Below are positions 52,001 to 62,879 of a stretch of 64,000 nt of DNA, in pieces (position 1 is the first letter of the stretch; each line of letters starts with the position of its first letter). A program made the translations under genes and the position numbers. The stretch spans positions 1,154,501 to 1,218,500 of the forward strand of contig JAQPZY010001561.1 in NCBI GenBank assembly GCA_029931535.1. Direction: 5' to 3'. The DNA comes from Margaritifera margaritifera (taxonomy: Eukaryota; Mollusca; Bivalvia; Unionida; Margaritiferidae). A model generated the notes under the pieces. It was not told the DNA's origin and searched no databases. It saw only the letters and a program-made list of their open reading frames with translations.

Positions 52001-52947
52001 ACTGGCTGTTGGATTAGTACTAACTGTTGACGATGGTCCTGATGTAGGTGTTGGACTTGTTCTTGTGGTTTTACTGGCTGTTGGAATTGGAGTATTTGTT
52101 GACGATGTTCCTGATGCAAGTGTCAGACTTGTTCTTTTAGTTGTACTGGCTGTAGGAAAGGTACTAGCTGTTGACGATTTTCCTGATGTAGGTGTTGGAC
52201 TTTTTCTTCTGGTTGTACCGTATGTTGGAAGGGCAGTGGCTGTTGATGATGTACCTGATATAGATGTGGGATTTGTTGCTGTAGTTGTAATGGCTGTTGG
52301 AAAGATACTAGCTGTTGACGATGGTCCTGATGTAGGTGTCAGACTTATTCTTGTTGTTGTAATAGCTGTTGGAATGGTAGTAACTATCGGAGATGGACTT
52401 ATCGTATGTGTTTGAGTTGTTCTTGTGGTTGTATCGGCTGTTGGAATGGAACTAGGAATTTCCGATGGTCCTGATGCAGGTGTCAGACTTTTTGTTCTTG
52501 TTTTACTGGCTGTAGGAATGGTACTAGCTGTATACAATGTACCTGATGTAGGTATTGGACTTATTCTTGTTGTTGGAATGGCTGTTGGAATGGTACCAGC
52601 CGTCGACGATGGTCCTGATGTAGGTGTTGGATTCGTTGTTGTAGTTGTAATGGCTGTTATAATGGTATTAACCGTCAAGGATGGTCCTGATGTAGGTGTT
52701 GGACTTGTTTTTGTACCGGCTATTGGAATGGTACTAGCTGTTGACGATGGTCCTGATGTAGATGATAGACTTGTTCCTGTATTTGTACTGACTGTTGGAA
52801 TGGTACTAACGCTCGACGACGTTCCTGATATAGGAGGTCGCGTGTTATAGGTGTTATTTACTATTGAACTTGTGATATTAGCTGTCGATGGAGTCAGTAG
52901 TATCGCGATCATGAATATTATTTTACTTCGAAACCACTTCAGAAAAC
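23148..52947 (-). CDS. Giant membrane mucin, Thr/Ser/Pro-repeat exon (one frameshift)
   Basis: This exon of about 29.8 kb encodes roughly 9,930 residues, nearly all Thr, Ser and Pro with a regular Arg, Gly and Ala or Val. The unit is 24 residues, for example SGPSSTASTIPTASTTTRTS, plus four more. Such sequence is the substrate for dense O-glycosylation and forms an extended, gel-like extracellular rod. There is essentially no Cys. The 5' end has an acceptor (CCCTCATATTAACAG) before 52947; the frame also stays open to an ATG at 52999. The 3' end is the donor ATATAG|GTAATT after 23148, phase 1, matching the SEA exon. Two open frames (52999 to 37853 and 37434 to 23035) are offset by one base because of an extra T at 37884-37886. 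It is the extracellular part of the gene whose SEA, EGF and TM exons lie at lower coordinates. Family assignment is by architecture; orthology to a named mucin is not claimed. Confidence 0.9.
28000..51830 (-). repeat. Homogenised core of the mucin array with higher-order repeats
   Basis: A marker variant (plus-strand gttgcacccgctgttgg) recurs at about 29498, 31934, 34166, 37466, 39705, 42231, 45531, 47763 and 49995. The intervals are 2436, 2232, 3300, 2239, 2526, 3300, 2232 and 2232 bp. The basal value 2,232 is 31 x 72. A second marker recurs with intervals of 2214, 2436, 2232, 1086, 2215, 2238, 1086, 1440, 1086, 2214, 2232 and 2232. The 2214 form lacks 18 bp (six residues, KPTSGP) and the 2238 form gains six (Thr-Val). 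Adjacent 2,232-bp units differ at only a few bases. Confidence 0.9.
37884..37886 (-). other. One-base insertion breaking the mucin frame
   Basis: On the plus strand this copy reads gtgtttggac where the equivalent position in the other copies reads gtgttggac (for example at 32347, 34580 and 40120). The extra T shifts the minus-strand frame and ends the upstream open frame at 37853, after a short altered tail. It may be an assembly or polishing error in a near-identical repeat, or a real null or truncating mutation. Confidence 0.9.
51830..52880 (-). repeat. Diverged N-terminal edge of the mucin array
   Basis: From about 51830 upward (toward the N-terminus) monomers become irregular in sequence and are no longer part of the 2,232-bp unit. 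They merge into a short non-repeated N-terminus (NITSSIVNNTYNTRPPISG) with a few N-glycosylation sequons. Confidence 0.8.
52880..52947 (-). other. Signal-peptide-coding start of the mucin exon
   Basis: The first codons read GFLKWFRSK, then the hydrophobic IIFMIAILL, then TPSTA followed by Asn. This is a basic n-region, an h-region of about nine residues and a small-residue c-region with a likely cut after STA. The initiator Met is either in an upstream exon joined in phase 1 at 52947, or the ATG at 52999 if no intron exists there, or the internal ATG at 52912, which would leave too short a leader. The acceptor before 52947 favours an upstream exon, which I could not find. Confidence 0.6.
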
Positions 52948-52949
52948 CT

Positions 52950-53737
52950 GTTAATATGAGGGAAAAATTAACGTTTCTGTGACAAAAAGATAGATACAAC
53001 AGCGGCGTAGTGCATTCGAAGCAGGTTTGCGTAATCTTTTATAAACGTGTGATCCTTTCGCCTGATTAACTATCTGCCCATATAGACGTACGAACAAATA
53101 GACAAACAGATATGTCACATGTTTTAAACACTCTGTTGAGTATTTCACATGATGGAATTGTAACAATAGATTTGAATAAATCATTTTTGGCAACGAACTT
53201 TATACATTTATTGAGCAGTCGTTGTAAGCTGTGAATTATTACTCTTAAAGTTATATAGTTCGAATGACAAGAAATAATTACAGAGATGTACCAGCTGTAA
53301 AGCGTAACTGTAAAATCGTAGAGTTGCACTACACCAAGGAAATTAACTTGTTTCTTTTTTATTCTATCCTTTTTTTCTTTCTCGTAAGTACGTACGTGCT
53401 GGGTACAGGACCGTCATAGATACTTCCTTACTCATCTGAAATAGATTGAATTGCATTAGTTTCTTACATTTTGTATCTGTACACGAGAAACATTTGTAAT
53501 TTTACGATAATACATTGACGGACCTATCAACTTGTCGAGTTGTGCTCTGTCCTATTATTTCCTGTACAAAACTAGTACATGTGGATGCATATGAAGAAGA
53601 GCATTCAGCCATGTAAATGCAACGCAGTCTTAAGTTGCACCATATGCATTGGTATTGCGTTATTACGTCTTCAGACAAAATTAAAATTAGGTCAGAACTT
53701 ATCAATATTTAACACAATGTAACACCGGTTAACGTGT
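52950..53737. other. Upstream flank of the mucin exon, nothing certain
   Basis: This should contain the promoter or the intron preceding the giant exon. Short minus-strand open frames (53193-52951, 53705-53502) have no supporting features. No convincing small exon with ATG and a phase-1 donor was identified. Confidence 0.4.
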
Positions 53738-54693
53738 TTACAGTATATAAAACCATGGGTGATTTGAGCAGACATGTGCGCATGTTGGGTGCAGTGTTTT
53801 GTATTTATTTGCTTTCAGCGAGAAATTAATTTGAGCTATATCACGGCTGTATAGAGGATATGGAAAAGTTTGGATACTGTGCTTCTTCAGGAAGTCTGAC
53901 GCTACGGCGGATGTATGCGTCGGTGGGTTGTCACGGGGAAAATGGATACGTTGGGTACCGGTGCGCGGACGCGAGGGTCGGTAGTATTCCACAACGTTTG
54001 GCAACACTTTGGAGGCATAAAATGTTTAGGGACAGTAGCTGAGTCAAGCACAGGTACCTGGACGACCGGGCTTTTGGCATACATAAATATTGCTTATAAA
54101 ACTCTCTTGACAGTCCGACTACTTGGAGCAATTTGTGGCCTCTCCGATTTCTCCGGTCCAAGCTTTATTATTTACTCTTAGGTCGGGTTCACAAAAGTAA
54201 ATCCTTGTTTGTTCACTTGACAATGTTATTCGTATTAGGCATGTAGCTGTTTGGTTATTTCAACCGGAGTCGGTTTTAATCAGCCGTCAACAAATGTGGA
54301 ATCCATCTTGCACAAACCTTTCTGAGCTTCAAATGATTCTTCAATATAAAAATAAATAGCTATGACAAATTCTGTGATAATAGAAGTATCGTCTACTGTG
54401 TATCAAGCATCTTCATCATTTGCATCCTTCACAGCATCCACTTCCCGTTCAACAATCGCAGACTACGGTCTTCCAGAACGTGGATCATCTTCCATAGATT
54501 TGCGACCATCTTTAAAATGACGTAACCACCTCAACTATGTAAGACATGACAGAGAATTACATCCGTAAGCATTATCTAAGTTGATCTTGATATTAGTAGG
54601 AGAGTGAGCTGTGCCAAGTTTAAGGTCCAAAAACGCCAGGAATTTACAGTCGGCTCATTACTAAGTAGCAGAATTGTTCTCCTTCTCAGACAT
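53738..54693 (-). pseudogene. Decayed mariner-family transposase, copy 2
   Basis: The minus strand starts at an ATG at 54693 (MSEKENNSAT then three stops), then FLDLKLGTAHSPTNIK and RWLRHFKDGRKSMEDDPRSGR (HTH region, about 54540-54470). LRKVCARWIPHLLT follows near 54290. The C-terminal part, 54007-53738, carries HFPRDNPPTHTSAVASDF and the PYPLYSRDIA block, where PHPPYSPDLAP-like sequence with the third catalytic acid is expected. Multiple stops and frame changes, and a change after the third acid block, make it inactive. Its sequence differs clearly from the copy at 1222-2213, so two mariner lineages are present. Confidence 0.8.
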
Positions 54694-54739
54694 TTTATGG
54701 TCAGCGTCATTTACCTATGTAACGTCACGGCAAGGGTAA

Positions 54740-56640
54740 TACGTAATTCCGTGACTTTCTAAAAAGGCATACTTTTGAACTATTGAAGATATCTGAATGA
54801 GGCTTTAACCAGTTATATATTATGACTAAACAGTGTGTCACGTCCATAGCCATGTCCGTTGCCTCAGGTGAAAGATCACGGCAAGAAAAATATAAATCAT
54901 TGACATCTATATATGTACGGGTACAACCTTTGAACCAATGAAGATATTTTAATGGAACTTTAGCCAGTTATGTATCTTGCCAGTGTCTCAGATAGTCTGG
55001 TTATGGTATACATTAGGGCAAAGGTTCATTAAAATATCTTGATTGGTTCATTTGGTATACTCCAGACAAGGACACAAGTTACATAATTCAATGTCCCCTT
55101 GCCATGAACATAACTCTGAGGCAGTTGACGTGGTTATGGTAGTCATGATATATACTTGGACAAATTTCATTAAAATATCTTCAGCAGTTTAAACGGTATG
55201 ATTAGGACAATTTGCAAGTCATATTATTACATTTTCACTTTAATGTGACCTTGACTGTAAGGCAGGGGGTCTGGCTATGGTACGGAAGACAGCATCAAGT
55301 CATGATATATAACTGGGCAAAGCTTCATGAATATCTCTCAACCGTTGGAAGTTATGGTACGGATAAATAAATGTTATCAAACAAACGGACAGACAATGCC
55401 ATAACATAATACGCCCAACTTCAGACGGGCTTATACAGGTGCATCAAAATTCGTATCATAGTTTAATATGACACCAGAGTTTACATTTACATCTTTGCCA
55501 CCAGAAGTACATGTTCATTTCTTGACCTTGACGTTGAGAAAAGACTTATAATACGGCATGCAACAAACTCTCTAGTCATGATTTTGCAGTATACACAGTT
55601 TCCTCTCAACATCTTAAACACCTTCAGAGCTAATGCATTGACATAAATATTGGCTATCTTGATCTTTAAGACAGAACCATGAAAGAGGTATATTAAACAC
55701 TGTCAAGTCATCATGGATATGAGCAAATCAAGTTTCATCTCCCTAAATATGGGTTTATTGACTACTAACGTTGACAAGAAAATTATGTACATTGGCATGT
55801 GGACTTGATCTTGAAGCTAAGATTATAAAAGTTAGAAAAAGTAAAGATGTAAAAGTGTACACAGTTTGGTAATACTACCAAGACAACACAAAGTAAGTAA
55901 CCTTGAGATGACTGTGATCTGAACTTCACACATGTGATCTTGACAGTGATACTAGATGCACCAAAGAAACAGTTTCATTTACATCTACCTAAACAGTTTC
56001 TGAGCTACAGCCCAACCATGATACATGACATTGAATGTGAAATATAATAAAGTGTCTTATATGACACGACCTCAGGGCATGATACATAAATATACGTGGT
56101 TTTATCTGAGCATTACTATCCTTGAGAATTTCTGAGCTTGAGCCCTAACACAAAAAATAAATAATGTTTATATATGACCTCAACATTGATGAATAGACCA
56201 TGAAAAATAAATGACACATTCAGAAGGTGTATTGTAAAGATACGTTTCATTACATTTGCCTTCAACGGCTTTAGCGTTATAGTTCCAATACAAATGTGAG
56301 AAACCTTCACAGATGACTTTGATCTTGTTGATAGGACGATGATAGTTATGCACATGCTATGTGTAAAATACACTCTTAAGCCACGATTTTAGAGGCAAAA
56401 ATATTTAATTTCATTATCTCTAACAATTTAATCGCTTCTGTTCGGCGGTTGACACTAAATTTAGGTTTATAGAATGTTAACTGACATCATCATGTCGTGA
56501 TATATAGTTGCGCCAAGTTTAAGGTCTATTGCTATGTTTAAGAGTTTCCAAATTACAGCCCCAACAAAAATAGTAATATTCATCCCTAAACTTGAAGTGA
56601 GAACCGTGCAAGTAATATATTAGACGCACTTTTCTTATAT
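54740..56640. repeat. Field of diverged dispersed repeats in opposed orientations
   Basis: Many copies of a unit containing 'catgatatatanctgg.caaa.ttcattaaaatatctt' occur. Copies at about 54765-54830 and 54931-54990 are reversed; those from about 55010 on (55016, 55147, 55296 and looser ones near 55710, 56080, 56500) are forward. The switch is at about 54990-55015. Between them are GACCTTGA-like blocks. No coding potential is seen. The unit resembles ancient dispersed mollusc repeats, but I cannot name it. Confidence 0.6.
54931..55050. repeat. Imperfect 35-bp inverted repeat with about 50-bp spacer
   Basis: Arms 54931-54965 and 55016-55050 match at 30 of 35 positions as reverse complements, sharing tgaaccaat and aagatattttaatg. 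It marks the point where the surrounding repeat units change orientation. Confidence 0.8.
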
Positions 56641-58374
56641 GTATGTAAAAGTTAATCAATTTTTGTACCACTATATTTATTCTTTTCAGAGTTACTACCC
56701 GTACACTAAAAAAGCCTTAAGCTTCTAGAAAGGGCTGCAATATATCTCCTAGTTCCAACGTGGAAACGTACAAAGTAACGTCCAGTCAATCAGCTGGTTT
56801 TTTAAACCTTGTATATTGAATAATTATTCAAGATTTTGTATTAGATTACTCAAGTATATATCGACACTGATTTCTGATTCCACATTTTCTTAAGAAGCAC
56901 GTGGGCAGTATCACCTGTATAGTTGTCACACTTGATGATTGTTTTGGTAAACATCAAATTCAGTGTAATTCAAAGCATGATGATGCATTTTCTTTTGGAA
57001 GTGAGATACAGAAGAAAAAAAAAAGAATTAGGTCAATGACACGCCATTGCATGTTGCCACACTTCCAAGCTATACCACTAGAGGCAGGGCCTGACCCTGA
57101 AGCCAATGTTGGAACGCTGTAAATGTGTATTTCTCTTTTAATACCAGTTAATGTATATACGGTCATAAGAGGGGATTAATGATAGTTTCCAAGTTATAAA
57201 TATATGTAAGTGATATATATATAACTGTGTGTGTGTGTGTATTCTCGTGTCATTAAGCCCTTCATACCTACATATATCGTTAAAGGCTGGAGACCTGAAC
57301 AAGTTATGATCAAAGAGTAAGTCCCCTTCCAAATGGTTTTCACTACACATATGTCTGATTTCGTCTCTTCGTGTTTCCAAGTTATGACCCAGGAACAAAT
57401 ACCACACCTCTGGATCATGACCTTAATGTAAATCACGAGGATGTAATCTAAAAACGCGTTTGATATGCTGCAAACCTGGTTTTGAGTATGACAGCAGCTA
57501 TCGGTTCCATACCTATCATACTTAATATATTGAGATTAATGTGTTAAAATATTATCCCCTCACCCTGGCAAATTTCTCAGGGGTCATAACATAATCATAC
57601 AATCATTGTGCACATCTACAGGCCCCTTTCCAATCATATCCCAAAGTTTCAAGTCTGTTTCTTCAACGGTGTCAGAGCATGCACTTTTCTAACGTATGGA
57701 TGGATGGATGAATAGCTAGCTGAGGGGTATATTCCTCGACTATCTTCCCAATGAAAATATTATTGTCTTTTTTCTTTTTGATTTATTTAAAGATTATGAA
57801 TGCCAATTATAATCAAGGAAAAATTTCAGATACTATCAATATTTAGAGAAAAGTTTTGCTTGCTTGACAAAGTATTCCTTCCAAGAAAAGTTTTGTTTAT
57901 GACTGAAGAAACAGCACAGAAATTTGCGTATATCTGAACTTAAAGATCTAACTTCTAACAATACACATTACACACATTAACAGTGTTTACAAAACTTTTA
58001 ATTTTCAGTATCAATAACTTCTTTCCACAACTATAAACTACAGAAACTGTAGGTAAAACATTATTTTCCAACTACCCTATTACCCACTCAGGCAAGCCCG
58101 GGTCGGCTGCCTCGGTGCGTCTTTGGAAACGTACTTATCTCCCTCCCACTTTGTTGACATGATATAGCCAACAATGTGTTAAACGTGCGATTAAAACCAT
58201 CAAAAACAAAAGCAAACCATCTACCCTATCAATATGACATTTCAAATATTAAAAACAATTTCAAAAAATATAAATTGCTATATCGCCTAGTATATGGAAA
58301 AGAATGCTTGCGAGGTATATACAACTAGTGAAATAAGAAGTAAAGTACATTGCAAATTGTTGGTATTGTTGTTG

Positions 58375-58413
<39 letters not shown>

Positions 58414-59850
58414 GTAATAGTAGTAGTAGTAGTGGTGGTAGTAGCAGTAATAGTAGTTGTACATTTGCCTTAAGTTTTCAAATTAAAAAAATTAATGTCA
58501 GAGCTATTTTATATCACAGAGTATATATTTGATCTGTTTTTTATTTTGTTTAGTGGCAGATTTTAAACACCGAGATGGTTTTCAATTTATACAGGAAATA
58601 ACTTTTCTACGAGACTAAATCTGGATATTAAATATATGGTTTATATCGTTTGCGCTATCAACCTTGCTTATTAATACTGTGAAATTCCCAAAAGGCTATC
58701 ATTTGTGCCTTGATTAGACTGCGTCATTAGTCGAGAAATCGATTTGTCTGTCTTTCTTTCTATGCACTTTAACAACTTCATTTATATTTTGGCAGAATTA
58801 TTTCAATACAACGATAGTAAGGATTGTGATATGGTACTATATATTAATATGTCAGTGTGATCATTTGTTTTCCATGCATTATGCGTGGGTAGATTCGATA
58901 GAAACATATATATCATTCGTAATAAATCACTGTTTTCATTAGACTAGAATGTTTACATAAATAGCTTATATTTCGAATTATGGAAATGTGAATGCAATAC
59001 TATAGATCATATGACCGGTCAAACAGCGATGCGTTATTGATTTAGTTAATTATCACTTTACTCACCCTAAATATTAATCTGTTTGCGCTCCACACAATGC
59101 ACAATCAAGAAATGCATCTGTCGTGCAGGGGCTTTTGTGGGTACCTTTGATTTTATAAATATATGACTCGTCCAGGGATTCGAGAGTATTTATGTTTTAC
59201 AAAGTTATGAGAGGTCCAGAAGTGTCGTCTTATGCCTATGTGAGACTGTAATACATAGCATATGAATGGTCTAGTGGTTTTTGGAGAAGTATAGAAACAT
59301 ATAGTCCTGAAATTATAATTTTTTATGTATTTATTTACTCGCTAGCGGTACGGCTGAATTGTAGAGTTTGACAGAAGAGTACAGCTACGATTAGAATAGG
59401 TTATTTATCTACTTTCTCCTTTCTTTTGTGTGTTCCCCCAAATGAAACGTTTAATGCATTAAAACAATCTGGTTTTGGTTTCATAATATTGACTTCCTGT
59501 TCACGTGTAATGATACAGAAATGGGCGTATCATGCAAAATTTAACTACGGGTATTTGTTCTTCCTCAGAAATGGAACAACTACCGCATGCGTGATTAGAT
59601 TGCATTTAATCATGGTTAAATTACTACACATGAATTGGCGTTAAAATAACTCCTGTGTGATTAAATTGTATTTATTCATTTTTTAAATACTACAATGGCC
59701 GCAGTAAAAAAAAAAAACAAACAAGAAAAACGACCATATTGAGTTTACACTGAATAAAAATAAATGGCATTCCTATAACGGTTGTTTGCCAAAAATTTTC
59801 ATACCTCAACTAAATCATGTTGTTCGTCCTTCGAGTTCGAAGATGACCAT
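56641..59850. other. Non-coding stretch, nothing recognised apart from microsatellites
   Basis: AT-rich. It includes a short (GT)n at about 57227-57240 and a compound trinucleotide repeat at 58363-58462. No gene, element or splice pair is supported. Confidence 0.45.
58363..58462. repeat. (GTT)(TTA)n(TAG)n compound microsatellite
   Basis: GTT, TTA and TAG trinucleotide runs in series. Confidence 0.95.
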
Positions 59851-59857
59851 GACATCA

Positions 59858-61900
59858 CTAACTGATTTGGTTTCTGTGAACACGTGAGTGGCTCATCAGG
59901 CCAATTTGTGCTCTGTACTGTCTATGGTACACTGGACAGGAAATACCGCTTGGGGCTGCTTGATCGATAGAGGACCTGCTGCACTCCCAAAATTTACGCT
60001 GCTCGCGCTTCTGCACTGCCTCCGTAATTCTCCTCGGCTCATAGTCTGTTTCTTCAGTAAGGATGAGACTGTGCCAGATAAAACGATCCTGTACGAGATC
60101 TGCCCAAGACTCGGGGTCAATGTTGAAGTGTTTCAATGACGACTTGAGGGAGCCGTTGAAGCATTTCTTCTGACATGCCAGAGTAAAAACCTCAGTGTCT
60201 GGGACCTTGTTCAGCCATCTTATTCTCATCAGTTTCCTAAGGCAACCCATGTGAAAATGGTTCATATTTTTGGCATGGCGTCTGTACACCGTCCAGGTCT
60301 CGCATCCATAAAACACATTCGGCAACATATTGGCTTCGTAGGCCTTCACTTGTGTTTGAAGGTTGATACTTCTGCGCTCCCACACATTTTCGCGTACTCT
60401 ACCAATGACCACACGTGCTTTGGCAATTTTGCTGTCGTTTTCGTCATCGAAGTGAACTGCACGTGACAGTGTATTGCCTAGGTATGTTGTCCACGGCCTG
60501 GAGGGTTAGGCCATTCACTGTGATGGTAGGCTCTACTTAAAGTTTTCCTGGTGTCGGTTGGTCACCACCTCTGCCTACTTGATACTGACCGTGAGACCGA
60601 AATTGAAACAAGCTCAAGAGAAATGGTCCATACTCTGTTGCATGTCATACTCTGATTTGGCATTCAGGGAACAATAGTCAGCACATAGGAGATTACGAAC
60701 AGTCTCTTCCTGTAACTTCGTCTTCGTCCGTAGTCTCCTCAGATTGAAAGTTTGCCATCAGTCCGGTATCTGATGTCGATCCCAGTGTCATAGTCACGGA
60801 AGGCATATGTAAGTATGGCAGAGAACATCATACTGAAGAGGGCAGCCATGCTTGACTCCATTGGTGATTGGGAATAGTTAAAATGACTCACCGTCGTCCA
60901 CGACGAGGGCGAGAATGCCATCATGGAATTCCTGAAACATTCCGATGAATTTCTCTAGGCAGCCCAATTTTTCAATGATCTTCCATAAGCTCCAACGACT
61001 GACTGTGTCAAATGCTTTTGTCAGGTCGACGAATATCCTGTACAGGTTGGAGTTCTGTTCCAGGCATTTCTCCAGGAGTTCATGAGCTGGAAACACCATG
61101 TATATGGTCCCTTGTCCTTTCCTGAAGCCACACTAATACTTAGGCAGGAGCCCGTGATCGATGCGATGTGCAAGGCAATTCACCAGAATTCTGGCGAGGA
61201 TTTTGCTAGCTATTGACAGTAAGGAAATGCCCCGATAGTTGTCGCAGAATTGTCTGTTGCTTTTCCGCTTGTACAAGTGGACAATGGATACATCCTTTTA
61301 CTCCTGGGGTATAGTTCATTGAGTCCACATTGACTGTAAGAGTTCAGTCACTTTCTGTGCCATGTGAGAGCCTCTGGCTGTGTAGACGTCTGCTGGTATA
61401 ACATCTGCTCCAGGTGCTTTGCCATGTGACAGCAGGTCAATTGCTTTCACAGTTTCAGTCAGCTTTGAAGGATAAGCGAGAGATATGTTGATTTCCATTT
61501 GGGGCATTCGATCGGTTGCCTATTCATTGATATATGATTCTTGATTAAAGATGTTGTTGAAGTGCTCTGCCCATCTTTGCAATATCTAATCTTTGTCAGT
61601 GAGCAGGGTGGTGCCATCTGCACTCAGTATTGGAGATGATTCTGGGAACTGTGGCCCGTAAAGTGTCTTCAAAGAATTAAAAGTTCTTTATGTCATTCCT
61701 GTCTGTGTAGGTCTGAATCTCATCTGCCCTGTTGCTGAGTCATGAGTCTTGCAACTCTCTGAGTTAGCATTGGACAATCTTTTTGGTGCTGTGGAAGGCT
61801 GCCGTCTTACATGATGTATTCTAAACAGGCCTTTTAGAGCCTATGTTTCTCATTCAGTAGTCTCCGTATGGAAACATCGTTTTCAGCAAACAACCCGATG
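59858..61900 (-). pseudogene. Dead non-LTR retrotransposon (endonuclease/reverse transcriptase ORF remains)
   Basis: Read on the minus strand from 61900 down: a connector (ENDVSIRRLLNEKHRL), reverse transcriptase start (LSHGKAPGADVIPADVY, 61450-61380), YRIFVDLTKAFDTVSRW (about 61040-60990), LFSMMFSAILTYAFRDYDTG (about 60840-60790), then the catalytic box. The C-terminal part has YGCETWTVYRRHAK (60310-60270) and a zinc-finger-like CPVYHRQYRAQIGLMSH. It is dead: the catalytic box reads CADYCSLN instead of the FADDCALN form, the finger has lost its second Cys (Tyr), about 50 residues are missing between EVFTLAC and KKCFNGSLK, and stops and frameshifts are frequent. The upstream endonuclease region is absent or unreadable. 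I do not assign a clade (RTE/CR1/jockey-like). Confidence 0.85.
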
Positions 61901-61929
61901 CTTTGCCGCTTGCGCATCGCCACGGGACT

Positions 61930-62420
61930 TTAAAGTTTATGGGGTGGGGAGGGGTATTATGTAATGATTTGTGCGTGAGCTGGATTTAAGTGAGGCAAAG
62001 CCTGCGCAGAGTCACCCTCATTCACTCGGCCAGGCCTATCTGAATCCAGAGGCACGACAATATCGAGACGTTTGGAGACGAGTCCGGATGTAGTGGATGG
62101 CCATCGGGTCCTACTACACCAGAGCTGATGCCCTGCGCTGTCCACACAGCCGGGGGATGAGCATATCAGCTAGGTCGCCTGATCCACCAGGGAGGTTTTT
62201 CTAGTAGCAGCCAGGTGCAGCTGTCCACTCTGGGTCAAGAGTCAGTAGTACCGTCTATTGTTACTTACGGTAGTAGGCGTAGCCTGACTTGACACATAGA
62301 CATCTTATATTGTACTTTTCTATTAGTTGGTAGGGGTATTTCAATAATTTCAAGTATCTTATCACTTAGGACCGTTGATATGCTAAGGAGTGGAATGGCC
62401 AGTGAGAAGTTGTGTAAAAC
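61930..62420. other. Unassigned moderately GC-rich segment
   Basis: This part is more GC-rich than its flanks, up to about 62280, and borders the dead retrotransposon. It could be the element's 5' region or another repeat. Its 62-residue open frame on the minus strand (62145-61957) has no recognisable domain. Confidence 0.35.
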
Positions 62421-62424
62421 AATT

Positions 62425-62790
62425 TGTGCAATAGCATAGTATTGTTTGTAAAAATGTATTTTAGGTGCAATAGTATAGGGTGTTGTAGGTAAAAATATTT
62501 ATGTTGGCCGGGAAATTTTGTAAAAAAAAATGTGTGCATATGGAATCTTTTTTGTTTTCTTTTGTTTTGATTTTTGTCTAAAGAAGAAATTGGAGGTGCA
62601 ATAACTTAGATTTGGCTGGCAAATTTGGGAAAATAAATCGGTTGGTACAATAACATAGGGTTCTGTGTGGCCGGGAAAATATTGTGTATACATGTTTTGG
62701 TGGGTGCAATGGCATACAATGTTTTTTTTTATCTTATTTGTAAGGGTGCAATACCATTGGAGTAGTGGTGGGGCACATTTTATAAAACAA
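62425..62790 (+). repeat. Degenerate minisatellite around 'ggtgcaata'
   Basis: The block ggtgcaata(a/g)cata(g) or close variants starts at about 62427, 62464, 62594, 62643, 62703 and 62747, often followed by ggccgggaaa and tttgt. Six irregularly spaced copies. Confidence 0.6.
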
Positions 62791-62879
62791 TTTTGGTGCG
62801 GTGGGGGGTGGGTGGTGGTGGCTGGGGATGATGAAAGTGTGTTTATAAGTATGGTATGATTAATGTCCGGGAAAATGTA

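Noticed and set aside
23334..52119. Minus-strand Gln/His/Leu-rich open frames (115-235 residues) repeated along the array
   Set aside because: They are the +1/+2 frame of the same mucin repeat, short, and start at arbitrary Met codons. They are shadows of the Thr/Ser/Pro frame.
23035..52999. Repetitive array as a non-coding satellite
   Set aside because: The frame is kept over about 29.8 kb, length variants are multiples of three (18, 6, 204, 294 and 1068 bp), and splice sites and phase-matched SEA/EGF/TM exons follow. All argue for coding.
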